This document shows, in pieces, positions 14,724 through 21,867 of a stretch of DNA of 22,379 bases. Position numbers and translations under genes: made by a program. Each line of letters starts with the position of its first letter. The stretch's first letter is position 1. The notes beneath the pieces were generated by a model. It was not told the DNA's origin, did not search any database, and saw only the letters and a program-made list of their open reading frames with translations. The DNA comes from Treponema sp. UBA3819 (GTDB lineage: Bacteria > Spirochaetota > Spirochaetia > Treponematales > Treponemataceae), in contig DFDV01000191.1 of the NCBI GenBank assembly GCA_002369025.1, positions 1 to 22,379 on the forward strand, written 5' to 3'.

Positions 14724-14746
14724 AAACATAGTAAATTGCTGGGAAA
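14724..14746. promoter_or_regulatory. candidate sulfur-regulator operator, copy 3
   Basis: CATA (14727-14730), nine bases, TGGG (14740-14743), with AAA flanks on both sides as in copy 1. It starts six bases after the cysA stop and ends 14 bases before the aprA start, so it could block a short promoter or roadblock read-through. No convincing -35/-10 pair was found beside it. Confidence 0.45.
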
Positions 14747-14760
14747 TTAAAGAGCTTAAA

Positions 14761-16521
14761 ATGAAAAAAGAACTTGTTCAAACAGATGTATTGATAATCG
14801 GCGGAGGAACGGCTGGCTGCTATGCCGCAATCACATTGGGAAGTCATGCTGAACTTTCCGTGGTGATTGCAGAAAAAGCGAATATCCAGCGTTCCGGCTG
14901 TCTGGCGGCTGGAGTAAATGCCCTTAACGCATATATCACCGAAGGTCACAGCCCGCAGGATTATGTTGATTACGCTACAAATGATGCGGAAGAAATCGTG
15001 CGCCCGGATTTGCTGCTTTCCCTGAGCGAAAGGCTTAATGCAGTTACCGCAGATTTGGAAAGGCGGGGACTGGTCATCCTGAAAGATGAGCAGGGAAAGT
15101 ATGTCAGCCGTGGCTGGCGCAACATCAAAATCAATGGAGAGAACATAAAACCCCTGCTTGCATCAGGTGTGCGCGAGCAAAAGAATGTCCGTGTCATCAA
15201 TCACCTGAACATCACAGATTTGGAGACAGCTAGAGACAGTGACGGAAAGGCTCTCGTTATCGGTGCATTTGGTTTTGATGTGAATGACGGCACTTTCTAC
15301 CACATAAAGGCAGGCGCTGTCCTGATTGCGACAGGTGGTGCGGCCGGGCTCTACAGGCCGAATAATTCTGGCTTCTCCCGCCATAAAATGTGGTATTCGC
15401 CTTTCAATACGGGGGCTGGATATGCAATGGGCCTTCTTGCAGGAGCCGAGATGACGACCTTTGAGATGCGTTTTATTGCCCTGCGCTGTAAGGATACGAT
15501 TGCACCTACGGGAACAATCGCACAGGGAGTAGGTGCAAAACAGGTGAATGCGGCTGGCGAAGTCTATGAGACAAGATACGGCATAAAGACGAGCGAGCGC
15601 TGCTGGGGTACCGTAGAAGAAAATCGTGCCGGACGGGGGCCCTGCTATCTTGCCACCAAAGGAATCAGCGCAGAGGCAGAAGAGGATTTGTACAAGGCCT
15701 ATCTGAACATGGCGCCGAGCCAGACGCTCAAATGGCTGGAAAAGGGTATTGGTCCTGCGGAAGAAAATGTGGAAGTGGAGGGAACCGAGCCATACATTGT
15801 CGGCGGACACACGGCCAGTGGCTTTTGGGTGGACAATGGGCGCGCGACAACAGTGCGCGGGCTCTTTGCTGCAGGCGATGTTGCTGGGGGTGCGCCACAA
15901 AAATATGTGACCGGCGCGCTCGCTGAAGGACAGATTGCCGCAGAAAGCATCGCCCATTTTTTTGAGCAGTCTGCGGGAAAAAAATCAGCAGAAAAAAATT
16001 CTCTAGCAGATGAAAGCATTGAAAACGCTGAAAACACTGGAAGCGACGCTTTTGCAGAAAAAATCTGCGAGTATCAGGCTCATCTTCAGCCTGCGGAGCA
16101 AGGTGGCTCAGAAGCAGCGCTCTTTTCTATTGAAGGAGTGGAAGAAGCCATGCAAAAAATCATGGACGAATATGCGGGCGGTATTGCGACCGGCTATCGT
16201 TACAATGAAAGCCGGCTTTCTGTGGCGGAACAGAAAATCCGTGAGCTGCAGGCTCTTGTGCCCTCGCTTTTTGCCTCTGATGCGGACGACCTTTTGCGCA
16301 TTTATGAGGTCAGGGAGCGTCTGATTGTCTGTCAGGCTCTTATCGCTCATCTGCGGGCTCGTAAGGAAACCCGCTGGCACAGCTTTGGTGAGCATGCAGA
16401 CTATCCTGAAAAAAATGACAGCGGCTTGTGCTACATCAATTCAGTCTACGACCATGGCACTGTGAAGATTATTCGCCGTCCGCTGGTAAAAAATGGAGAA
16501 GGCTATGAGCATCAGCATTAA
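14761..16521 (+). CDS. aprA: adenylylsulfate (APS) reductase alpha subunit AprA
   Basis: This FAD-dependent catalytic subunit reduces APS to sulfite and AMP. It has 586 residues, somewhat shorter than AprA of dissimilatory sulfate reducers. The FAD dinucleotide motif is VLIIGGGTAGC (G14, G16, G19), followed by RSGCLAAGVNALNAYITEG, a close match to AprA. Active-site regions include FEMRFIALRCKDTIAPTG (R237, R242) and GGHTASGFWVDN (H350), corresponding to the substrate-binding Arg and His regions of the family. The GLFAAGDVAGG motif near residue 375 closes the FAD site. It overlaps aprB by 17 bases. With cysDN and a sulfate importer but no dsrAB or qmo genes nearby, its role is probably assimilatory. 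A weak AAAGAG site precedes the ATG. Confidence 0.9.
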   Translation: MKKELVQTDVLIIGGGTAGCYAAITLGSHAELSVVIAEKANIQRSGCLAAGVNALNAYITEGHSPQDYVDYATNDAEEIVRPDLLLSLSERLNAVTADLERRGLVILKDEQGKYVSRGWRNIKINGENIKPLLASGVREQKNVRVINHLNITDLETARDSDGKALVIGAFGFDVNDGTFYHIKAGAVLIATGGAAGLYRPNNSGFSRHKMWYSPFNTGAGYAMGLLAGAEMTTFEMRFIALRCKDTIAPTGTIAQGVGAKQVNAAGEVYETRYGIKTSERCWGTVEENRAGRGPCYLATKGISAEAEEDLYKAYLNMAPSQTLKWLEKGIGPAEENVEVEGTEPYIVGGHTASGFWVDNGRATTVRGLFAAGDVAGGAPQKYVTGALAEGQIAAESIAHFFEQSAGKKSAEKNSLADESIENAENTGSDAFAEKICEYQAHLQPAEQGGSEAALFSIEGVEEAMQKIMDEYAGGIATGYRYNESRLSVAEQKIRELQALVPSLFASDADDLLRIYEVRERLIVCQALIAHLRARKETRWHSFGEHADYPEKNDSGLCYINSVYDHGTVKIIRRPLVKNGEGYEHQH

Positions 16522-16837
16522 TCAAAAGGAATGTATAGGCTGTGCTGCCTGTGTTGAAGTCTGTCCGGGCAATCTCATCAAACTGACGGCTGAGGCCGGG
16601 TCAAATGGAAAAGGCAGGGCCTTCATCAGGCATGAGCGGGACTGCTGGGGCTGCACAAGTTGCGTCAAAGCCTGCCCCAAAATGGCAATCTCTTTTTACC
16701 TTGGCGCGGACATAGGCGGACGGGGTGCAAGGCTGACTGTCAAAACAAATGCCAATATCCGCACATGGCGAATCGAAAAAAATGACAAGTCCGTGCAGGA
16801 AATCATCGTAGATTCAAGCGCGGCAAACAAGTATTGA
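16505..16837 (+). CDS. aprB: adenylylsulfate reductase beta subunit AprB, two [4Fe-4S]
   Basis: The iron-sulfur subunit that feeds electrons to the AprA flavin. An ATG at 16493 is in frame, but the ATG at 16505 is preceded by GGAG at a 6-base spacing and gives the usual MSISINQKECIGCAAC opening, so 16505 is preferred (110 residues). Cluster cysteines are C10/C13/C16/C20 and C47/C50/C53/C57. Trp48, immediately after C47, occupies the place of the tryptophan known to bridge the cluster and FAD in AprB of Archaeoglobus. The C-terminal tail (about 50 residues, GGRGARLTVKTNANIRTWRI) wraps around AprA in known structures. The protein is shorter than dissimilatory AprB (about 150-165), as in other assimilatory-type versions. 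Confidence 0.88.
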   Translation: MSISINQKECIGCAACVEVCPGNLIKLTAEAGSNGKGRAFIRHERDCWGCTSCVKACPKMAISFYLGADIGGRGARLTVKTNANIRTWRIEKNDKSVQEIIVDSSAANKY

Positions 16838-16879
16838 GTTTTGTAAATTATAGAAAACAAAATTGTAAGGAGGAGTATT

Positions 16880-17782
16880 TTGGCTGCATTATCCCATCTT
16901 GATGAATTGGAAGCAGAAGCAATATATATTATCCGCGAAGTTGCGGCAGAGTGTGAAAAGCCGGTCATGCTGTATTCAATCGGCAAGGACAGTTCTGTCA
17001 TGCTGCATCTAGCCTTAAAGGCCTTTTATCCAGAGAAGCCGCCTTTTCCCTTTCTCCATATTGATACGACATGGAAATTCCATGAGATGATTGCCTTTCG
17101 CGACCATGTGGCACAGAAATATGGACTGGACATGCTTGTGTACACGAATGAAGAGGGGGTTAAGGCGGGCATCAATCCCTTTGACCACGGCTCTGCCTAT
17201 ACCGACATTATGAAAACACAAGCCTTAAAGCAGGCCCTGACAAAGTATCAGTTTACGGCAGCATTTGGCGGTGGCAGACGGGATGAAGAAAAATCCCGCG
17301 CAAAGGAACGCATTTTTTCTTTCCGCAATGCGGCTCAGGCATGGGACCCGAAAAATCAGCGGCCAGAAATGTGGAAGCTCTACAATACCCAGATTCACAA
17401 GGGCGAAAGCATTCGTGTCTTTCCGCTTTCCAATTGGACGGAAAAAGACATCTGGCAATATATTCGCCGCGAAAACATAGAAATCGTTTCCTTGTATTTT
17501 GCCGCAGAAAGACCTGTCATTGAGCGCGATGGTGCAATCATTCTGGTGGACGATGACCGCCTCAAATTGCGGGAGGGTGAAAAAATCCTGCATAAGTCAG
17601 TGCGATTCCGTACGCTGGGCTGCTATCCGCTTACCGGAGGTGTGTACAGTACGGCAGACACATTGGACGGCATTATTGATGAGACATTGAGTGCCGTAAC
17701 AAGCGAACGCACCAGCCGTGTGATTGATAAGGATGGCGGAAGTGCCAGTATGGAAAAACGCAAGCGCGAGGGGTATTTTTAA
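16880..17782 (+). CDS. cysD: sulfate adenylyltransferase subunit 2 CysD
   Basis: The catalytic subunit of ATP sulfurylase, converting sulfate and ATP to APS with CysN. It starts with TTG at 16880, supported by AAGGAGGAG five bases upstream. The 300 residues match the family length. The PP-loop is SIGKDS (33-38), followed by FPFLHIDTTWKFHEMI, GGRRDEEKSRAKERIFSFR, LYNTQIHKGESIRVFPLSNWTEKDIWQYI and the C-terminal LGCYPLTGG and KKREGYF-like end (here KRKREGYF), all typical of CysD. The stop overlaps the cysN start by one base. A 42-base A/T-rich gap separates it from aprB, with no operator-like motif or terminator. Confidence 0.96.
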   Translation: MAALSHLDELEAEAIYIIREVAAECEKPVMLYSIGKDSSVMLHLALKAFYPEKPPFPFLHIDTTWKFHEMIAFRDHVAQKYGLDMLVYTNEEGVKAGINPFDHGSAYTDIMKTQALKQALTKYQFTAAFGGGRRDEEKSRAKERIFSFRNAAQAWDPKNQRPEMWKLYNTQIHKGESIRVFPLSNWTEKDIWQYIRRENIEIVSLYFAAERPVIERDGAIILVDDDRLKLREGEKILHKSVRFRTLGCYPLTGGVYSTADTLDGIIDETLSAVTSERTSRVIDKDGGSASMEKRKREGYF

Positions 17783-19467
17783 TGAGCGATACGACAAAGA
17801 AAAAGGATACAGCAGGCAACGGGCTTCTGAAATTCATTACCTGTGGAAGCGTGGACGACGGAAAATCTACGCTCATCGGTCATATTCTTTATGACGCCAA
17901 GCTGCTTTTTGCAGACCAGGAAAAGGCTCTGGAACTTGATTCAAAAGTCGGCAGCCGTGGCGGAAAAATTGACTACTCTTTGCTTTTGGATGGCTTGATG
18001 GCTGAGCGCGAGCAGGGCATCACAATTGATGTCGCTTACCGTTATTTTTCCACAGAAAAGCGCAGTTTTATCGTGGCAGACACTCCCGGCCATGAGGAAT
18101 ATACGCGCAACATGGCAGTAGGTGCGTCGTTTGCTGACCTTGCCATTATTCTGGTGGATGCAGTGCATGGCGTTCTGATTCAAACCCGCCGTCATGCCAG
18201 AATCTGTTCACTTATGGGAATCAAGCATTTTGTCTTTGCCGTCAATAAAATGGATTTGGCGGATTACAGTGAAAAACGCTTTTCTGAAGTGACTGCCCAG
18301 ATTAATGAGATTGTTTCTGAACTCAACTTGCAGAATGTGGTGATTATTCCTGTGAGTGCCACGGAAGGCGACAACGTGACAAAAAAAAGTCCTTCCATGC
18401 CCTGGTATAAGGGAATAACGATTCTTTCTCACCTGGAGACTGTTGTTGTTTCAGACAGTGTAGAGGATAAAGGCTTTATCCTTCCCGTGCAGCGTGTGTG
18501 CCGCCCCAACCATGATTTTCGTGGCTTTATGGGACAAATTGAATCGGGCAGAATTGCAAAAGGGGATGAAGTGACTTCTCTTCCCAGCGGCGAACATGCG
18601 CGGGTTAAAAAAATCGTGCGTGGCTTTGCGGATGTGGATCAGGCAGAAAGGGGACAGGCAGTAAACATCGTTCTTGACCGTGAAGTTGATGTAAGCCGGG
18701 GTTGTGTTCTTGTTCGTGACACAGAACTTCCCATAAGCGACAGTGTGACGGCGACCGTGCTTTGGATGGATGATGCCCGGCTTGAAAACGGAAAGAGCTT
18801 TTACATCAAAATCGGAACAAAGCAGATTCCAGCAATTGTCACCACAATTCATTATGCAGTCGATGTGAACACCGGGGACCGGAAAAAAGCCTTCAACTTA
18901 AGTAAAAACGAAATTGCCAGCGTGGATATTTCCTTTACCGAACCAATTGTCGTGGATGAGTTTAAACGCAATCATACACTGGGTGAATTGATTTTGATAG
19001 ATCGCATCAGCAATATGACGAGTGCCTGTGGTGTCATCACTAAAATTGCAAAAGCAGATGTAGACCGCATTTCCGACACTGTAGACCGCAGAAGAAGAGC
19101 CGCCCTCAAAGTGCAGACTCCGCTTGTGGCAGAATTTGTACTGGGAAAGAATGGCGTTACGGAAGAACTTGTTGCCAGCATCGAAAAGAAATTGTGCGAT
19201 GCTGGAAGGCATACATACCGCTATCTTCCTTCTGCTAAAGAGGATTTTGTCTCTGTGGCGGAGCATCTTTTTGACGCAGGCTTGCTTGTGCTTCTTGCAC
19301 TGGATGAACGCCTTGCGGCAGAGGCTCCTGACAATCGCACTGAAAAGCCCTGGTGGTATGCTTCCTGGCAGCAGCAGCTTGTCCAGGTGGATGTATCTGA
19401 CATTGCCGATTTGCTTCTCAAAAAGACTGAATTTTCTGCTCTCGCTGGTGACGATTATTCGATATAA
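17782..19467 (+). CDS. cysN: sulfate adenylyltransferase subunit 1 CysN with C-terminal degenerate APS-kinase-like domain
   Basis: This GTPase subunit drives APS synthesis by CysD. GTPase motifs are G1 GSVDDGKST (22-30), G3 DTPGHEEYTRN (from 100) and G4 NKMD (155-158), followed by EF-Tu-like beta-barrel domains up to about residue 440. The protein is 561 residues, about 90-120 longer than plain CysN but shorter than CysNC fusions. The extra part (about 440-561) still resembles CysC: EKKLCDAGRHTYRYL and VAEHLFDAGLLVLLALDERLAAEA align with CysC EKxLxxxGRHTYxLD and VAKLMxDAGLIVLTAF. However, the P-loop GxSGxGKS is replaced by LGKNGVTEE (454-462), so kinase activity is not expected. With AprAB, PAPS is not needed. 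Confidence 0.93.
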   Translation: MSDTTKKKDTAGNGLLKFITCGSVDDGKSTLIGHILYDAKLLFADQEKALELDSKVGSRGGKIDYSLLLDGLMAEREQGITIDVAYRYFSTEKRSFIVADTPGHEEYTRNMAVGASFADLAIILVDAVHGVLIQTRRHARICSLMGIKHFVFAVNKMDLADYSEKRFSEVTAQINEIVSELNLQNVVIIPVSATEGDNVTKKSPSMPWYKGITILSHLETVVVSDSVEDKGFILPVQRVCRPNHDFRGFMGQIESGRIAKGDEVTSLPSGEHARVKKIVRGFADVDQAERGQAVNIVLDREVDVSRGCVLVRDTELPISDSVTATVLWMDDARLENGKSFYIKIGTKQIPAIVTTIHYAVDVNTGDRKKAFNLSKNEIASVDISFTEPIVVDEFKRNHTLGELILIDRISNMTSACGVITKIAKADVDRISDTVDRRRRAALKVQTPLVAEFVLGKNGVTEELVASIEKKLCDAGRHTYRYLPSAKEDFVSVAEHLFDAGLLVLLALDERLAAEAPDNRTEKPWWYASWQQQLVQVDVSDIADLLLKKTEFSALAGDDYSI

Positions 19468-19479
19468 CAAAAGAAATCT

Positions 19480-19522
19480 TGGGTGGAGCCAAAGTCTTAT
19501 GCTAAAAAGCGGGCTTCACCCA
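19480..19522. repeat. inverted repeat across the cysN/peptidase convergent junction
   Basis: Eleven bases at 19480-19490 (TGGGTGGAGCC) pair with 19512-19522 with one G-U. The loop is 21 bases. The right arm lies in the 3' coding end of the minus-strand peptidase. No T-run follows on either strand, so it is a weak candidate for a shared bidirectional 3' end. Confidence 0.3.
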
Positions 19523-20396
19523 GCCTGTCCAGCATTCTGGCCAGCAAATCCCAGCTCTCTGGCGTGAGGCTGAGCAGATTGTCGTATTGAGTGTGGAAAA
19601 GACGCCAGGTTTTGGGCATTTTTTCCTCATACTGAAAATGATAGGGAAGGGCGGAGCTTTCTGCATCGTGGGAGTTCATGACAACCTTTTCCAGATTTTT
19701 ATCCTTTATCAGTTCGCGGGCGTAGGCAGTCGCTTCGTCAGCAGGCAGAAAGGTGATTGCCACAGCCGGAATACCGCATGCGAGAAAGCCCGCATTATCA
19801 CTGTAGGGAACGGGAAGAGTCATCCAGGACTGGGGGCTTACCTGGCGCAGAAGATTTTGCGTGCGCTCAAAAAGGCTTGCAAACTGTTTCTTAAAAGTGC
19901 TGTTTACCTTTGCATGTAAGCCCGCCTGGGCAAGAACCGGTACCGTACCGCGCCCGCAGCTGTCAAAGACATAGACATCATCTTTTGTAATGCCAAGTTT
20001 TCGGAAAAGTTCTGCAAGCCCAAAGGCGCCCTGTTCCGTTACACCATTTTCGCCCAGTTCTTCTCCGTCCGTAAAGAAAATACGCACATTGTGGGCGCCT
20101 CCTCTCAGAGAAGAATCATGCAGGCGCACGGCAAAATCAGCAATTGCAAGATCGCATACACTGTTGTCATTTGCGCCGGGACTGTCAGGAACCCGGTCAT
20201 AGTGAGTGAGGACGGTTTTTATCTTGAATGTGGGATTGTATGCGCTTTTGGGAAAATGAACGACTAAGTGTTTCCGGCCGTTTACCGGCACAACAGATGT
20301 TTCTACACCGCGCTGCAACAGATAATCCTGCAGAAAAGCAAGTCTGTTGCAGTCCGGCGCAATATATGCTTCCAGTTCAGACGGAAAGGCAGCCAT
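19497..20396 (-). CDS. M28-family zinc metallopeptidase, cytoplasmic
   Basis: A probable aminopeptidase-type zinc hydrolase (PF04389 fold), 299 residues, with no signal peptide. The metal and catalytic residues are visible in the usual order: H65 (THYDRVPDSP), D77 (GANDN), E112/E113 (DGEELGENG), D145 (FDSCGRGT) and H268 (FHTQYDN). The natural substrate is unknown; relatives remove N-terminal residues or act on acylated or glutaminyl peptides. Its ATG (20394-20396) overlaps the dnaJ stop (TAATG), so it is translated in the wake of dnaJ. It converges on cysN with only 29 bases between them. Confidence 0.78.
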   Translation of the reverse strand: MAAFPSELEAYIAPDCNRLAFLQDYLLQRGVETSVVPVNGRKHLVVHFPKSAYNPTFKIKTVLTHYDRVPDSPGANDNSVCDLAIADFAVRLHDSSLRGGAHNVRIFFTDGEELGENGVTEQGAFGLAELFRKLGITKDDVYVFDSCGRGTVPVLAQAGLHAKVNSTFKKQFASLFERTQNLLRQVSPQSWMTLPVPYSDNAGFLACGIPAVAITFLPADEATAYARELIKDKNLEKVVMNSHDAESSALPYHFQYEEKMPKTWRLFHTQYDNLLSLTPESWDLLARMLDRLGEARFLA

Positions 20397-21544
20397 TACT
20401 GTAATGATGCCAGCGGAATACAGCCGGGCGTATTGGTTGCTTTTTCAAGGACAGCATATTCTTCCAGCAGTTTTTTCTGTGCGCTGGAAAGATGAGTTGG
20501 TGTCTGTACGACAATCTTTACATACAGGTCACCCTTGCCGCTTCTGCCTGAATAGGGAATGCCTTCACCCTTAATTTTAAGCAGTTTGCCGTTTGTAGTT
20601 CCCTCAGGCAGCTTGATTTCAATCTTCTTGCCGTCGAGTGAAGTAACAAAGATGGTCACGCCCAGAGCCGCCTGAGTAATCGTAACCGGAACGGCACAGA
20701 ACAAATCCTGACCGTCGCGCTCAAAATACTCATGGGGTTCAACATGGAGCACTACAATCAGATCGCCCGCAGGACCACCGTTTTTACCGGCATCGCCCTG
20801 ATGGGGAACGGTAATGCGCCTTCCATCGTCCACACCTGCGGGAATGGTAAGGGTCATGCGCTTGCTCTTTTCTTCTACGCCGGCTCCATGACAGATTGAA
20901 CAGGGCTTGTCAATCATTGTGCCTGCGCCACGGCAGGTGGGACAAGTCTGCTGAACGGCAAAAAATCCTGCACTTCTGCGTACCTGACCTGAACCGCCAC
21001 AGGTAGAACAGGTCTTGCGTTTTGAACCTTTTGCTCCTCCTGTACCGTTACAGGCAGAACAGGTTTCGTTGTGCTGGAATTTAATTTCGGCTTTTGTGCC
21101 GTACACTGCATCTTTGAAAGAAATGTTTAAATCGTAGCGGAGGCTCTGGCCCTGCATTGGATCCGTTGCAGAACGAGCCCGGGAACGACCGCCGCCGAAG
21201 ATATTTTCAAAAATATCTCCAAAGCCGCCGCCACCACCCATGTTGCCGAATATATCGGCAAAATCATTAAATGCATGGCTGAACTGGGGACCACCGCCGC
21301 CGCCCATACCGCCCATGCCGTCTAATCCGGCAAAACCGTACTGGTCGTAAATTGGCCGCTTCTGATCATCGGACAGAATCTCGTAAGCTTCCGTTGCTTC
21401 CTTGAATTTCTCTTCCGCTTCTTTGTTGCCGGGGTTTCGGTCAGGGTGATATTTTATAGCAAGTTTGCGGTATGCTTTTTTTATTTCATCTTTATCAGCA
21501 CCCTTTTGAATTCCCAGAACTTCGTAATAATCTCGTTTAGCCAT
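20396..21544 (-). CDS. dnaJ: chaperone protein DnaJ (Hsp40, type I)
   Basis: Co-chaperone that stimulates DnaK ATP hydrolysis and binds unfolded proteins. The frame is open to 21595, but the start at 21544 (MAKRDYYEVLG) matches the family. That gives 382 residues. The domain order is a J domain (1-70) with HPD at 33-35, a Gly/Phe-rich linker (GGMGGGGG and FGDIFENIFGG), a zinc domain with four CxxCxGxG repeats (CSACNGTG, CSTCGGSG, CPTCRGAG, CSICHGAG), then the C-terminal substrate-binding domains with the VxIPAGVDDG-R region. The ribosome site is weak (GGTG about 10 bases upstream). It lies downstream of dnaK on the same strand, separated by a 315-base structured region. Confidence 0.97.
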   Translation of the reverse strand: MAKRDYYEVLGIQKGADKDEIKKAYRKLAIKYHPDRNPGNKEAEEKFKEATEAYEILSDDQKRPIYDQYGFAGLDGMGGMGGGGGPQFSHAFNDFADIFGNMGGGGGFGDIFENIFGGGRSRARSATDPMQGQSLRYDLNISFKDAVYGTKAEIKFQHNETCSACNGTGGAKGSKRKTCSTCGGSGQVRRSAGFFAVQQTCPTCRGAGTMIDKPCSICHGAGVEEKSKRMTLTIPAGVDDGRRITVPHQGDAGKNGGPAGDLIVVLHVEPHEYFERDGQDLFCAVPVTITQAALGVTIFVTSLDGKKIEIKLPEGTTNGKLLKIKGEGIPYSGRSGKGDLYVKIVVQTPTHLSSAQKKLLEEYAVLEKATNTPGCIPLASLQ

Positions 21545-21594
21545 AGTCGATTTCACCGTTATAAAATGTCGAGTTTTACAATAGTCGTAATTCA

Positions 21595-21728
21595 CAAAAA
21601 CAGGCTACCAGCGCGAACCTGTCGCATTCCGCACGGTTGAGCGTAATTAGTATCGGACTCGTTCGCTTCGCTCACTCGCCGCGCTCAAAGTGCGTATGCG
21701 CCAGAACCGCGCTTCCCGCCTGTTTTTG
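21595..21728. repeat. inverted-repeat-bounded intergenic element upstream of dnaJ
   Basis: An 11-bp perfect inverted repeat, CAAAAACAGGC at 21595-21605 and its complement at 21718-21728, bounds about 112 bases. The interior is GC-rich and contains a short stem (AACCTGT near 21616 with GCA-C-GGTT near 21633), the run CGTTCGCTTCGCTCACTCG near 21660-21678 and several GCGC-rich stretches. A+T-rich sequence surrounds it. It looks like a non-coding insertion or dispersed repeat rather than a promoter region. An open frame on the plus strand (21637-21840) has no ribosome site and no recognisable product. Confidence 0.45.
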
Positions 21729-21736
21729 CAATCGGC

Positions 21737-21752
21737 CGGGTTTTCAAACCCG
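21737..21752. repeat. short palindromic hairpin CGGGTTTTCAAACCCG
   Basis: A 16-base perfect palindrome (stem 6-7 bp) lying between the inverted-repeat element and the dnaK-side hairpins. It has no T-run directly beside it. It adds to the unusually dense hairpin cluster between dnaK and dnaJ. Confidence 0.4.
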
Positions 21753-21765
21753 ACTTTTCTACTGT

Positions 21766-21803
21766 AAAAAAAAAGCAATATCAGGCGGCATGGAGGCCGC
21801 CTG
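21766..21803 (-). terminator. Rho-independent-like terminator downstream of dnaK
   Basis: Read on the minus strand, an 8-bp perfect stem (21782-21789 with 21796-21803, CAGGCGGC/GCCGCCTG, 6-base loop) is followed after seven bases by nine T residues (complement of 21766-21774). This is a plausible second-line terminator for dnaK. The gap before the T-run is somewhat long. Confidence 0.5.
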
Positions 21804-21812
21804 TAAAGCCAG

Positions 21813-21832
21813 GACAGGAGCTCGCTCCTGTC
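21813..21832. repeat. perfect hairpin GACAGGAG-CTCG-CTCCTGTC
   Basis: An 8-bp perfect stem (21813-21820 with 21825-21832) and a 4-base loop. It directly abuts the A/T-rich hairpin at 21833-21867. No T-run follows it. Stacked on its neighbours, it may stabilise the dnaK mRNA 3' end. Confidence 0.45.
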
Positions 21833-21867
21833 ATAATTAAAAACAACAGGATGTTGTTTTTAATTAT
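21833..21867 (-). terminator. 16-bp perfect A/T-rich hairpin overlapping the dnaK stop codon
   Basis: ATAATTAAAAACAACA (21833-21848) and its exact complement (21852-21867) are separated by three bases. The right arm includes the last sense codons and the stop (21860-21862) of dnaK. On the minus strand the descending arm is T-rich, like an intrinsic terminator. The overlap of the stem with the stop codon is unusual. Confidence 0.55.

Noticed and set aside
15163..15957. 264-codon open frame on the minus strand opposite aprA
   Set aside because: It is antisense to a well-supported flavoprotein gene and its product is rich in Cys, His and Arg without domain structure, typical of a shadow frame.
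21595..21728. Integron attC site
   Set aside because: Treponema denticola has a chromosomal integron and this element has long inverted arms, but no convincing pair of core sites (GTTRRRY and RYYYAAC) sits at the ends and no cassette genes adjoin it.
21637..21840. 67-codon plus-strand frame between dnaK and dnaJ
   Set aside because: It has no ribosome site, runs through several palindromes and resembles no protein family known to me. It was treated as non-coding repeat sequence.
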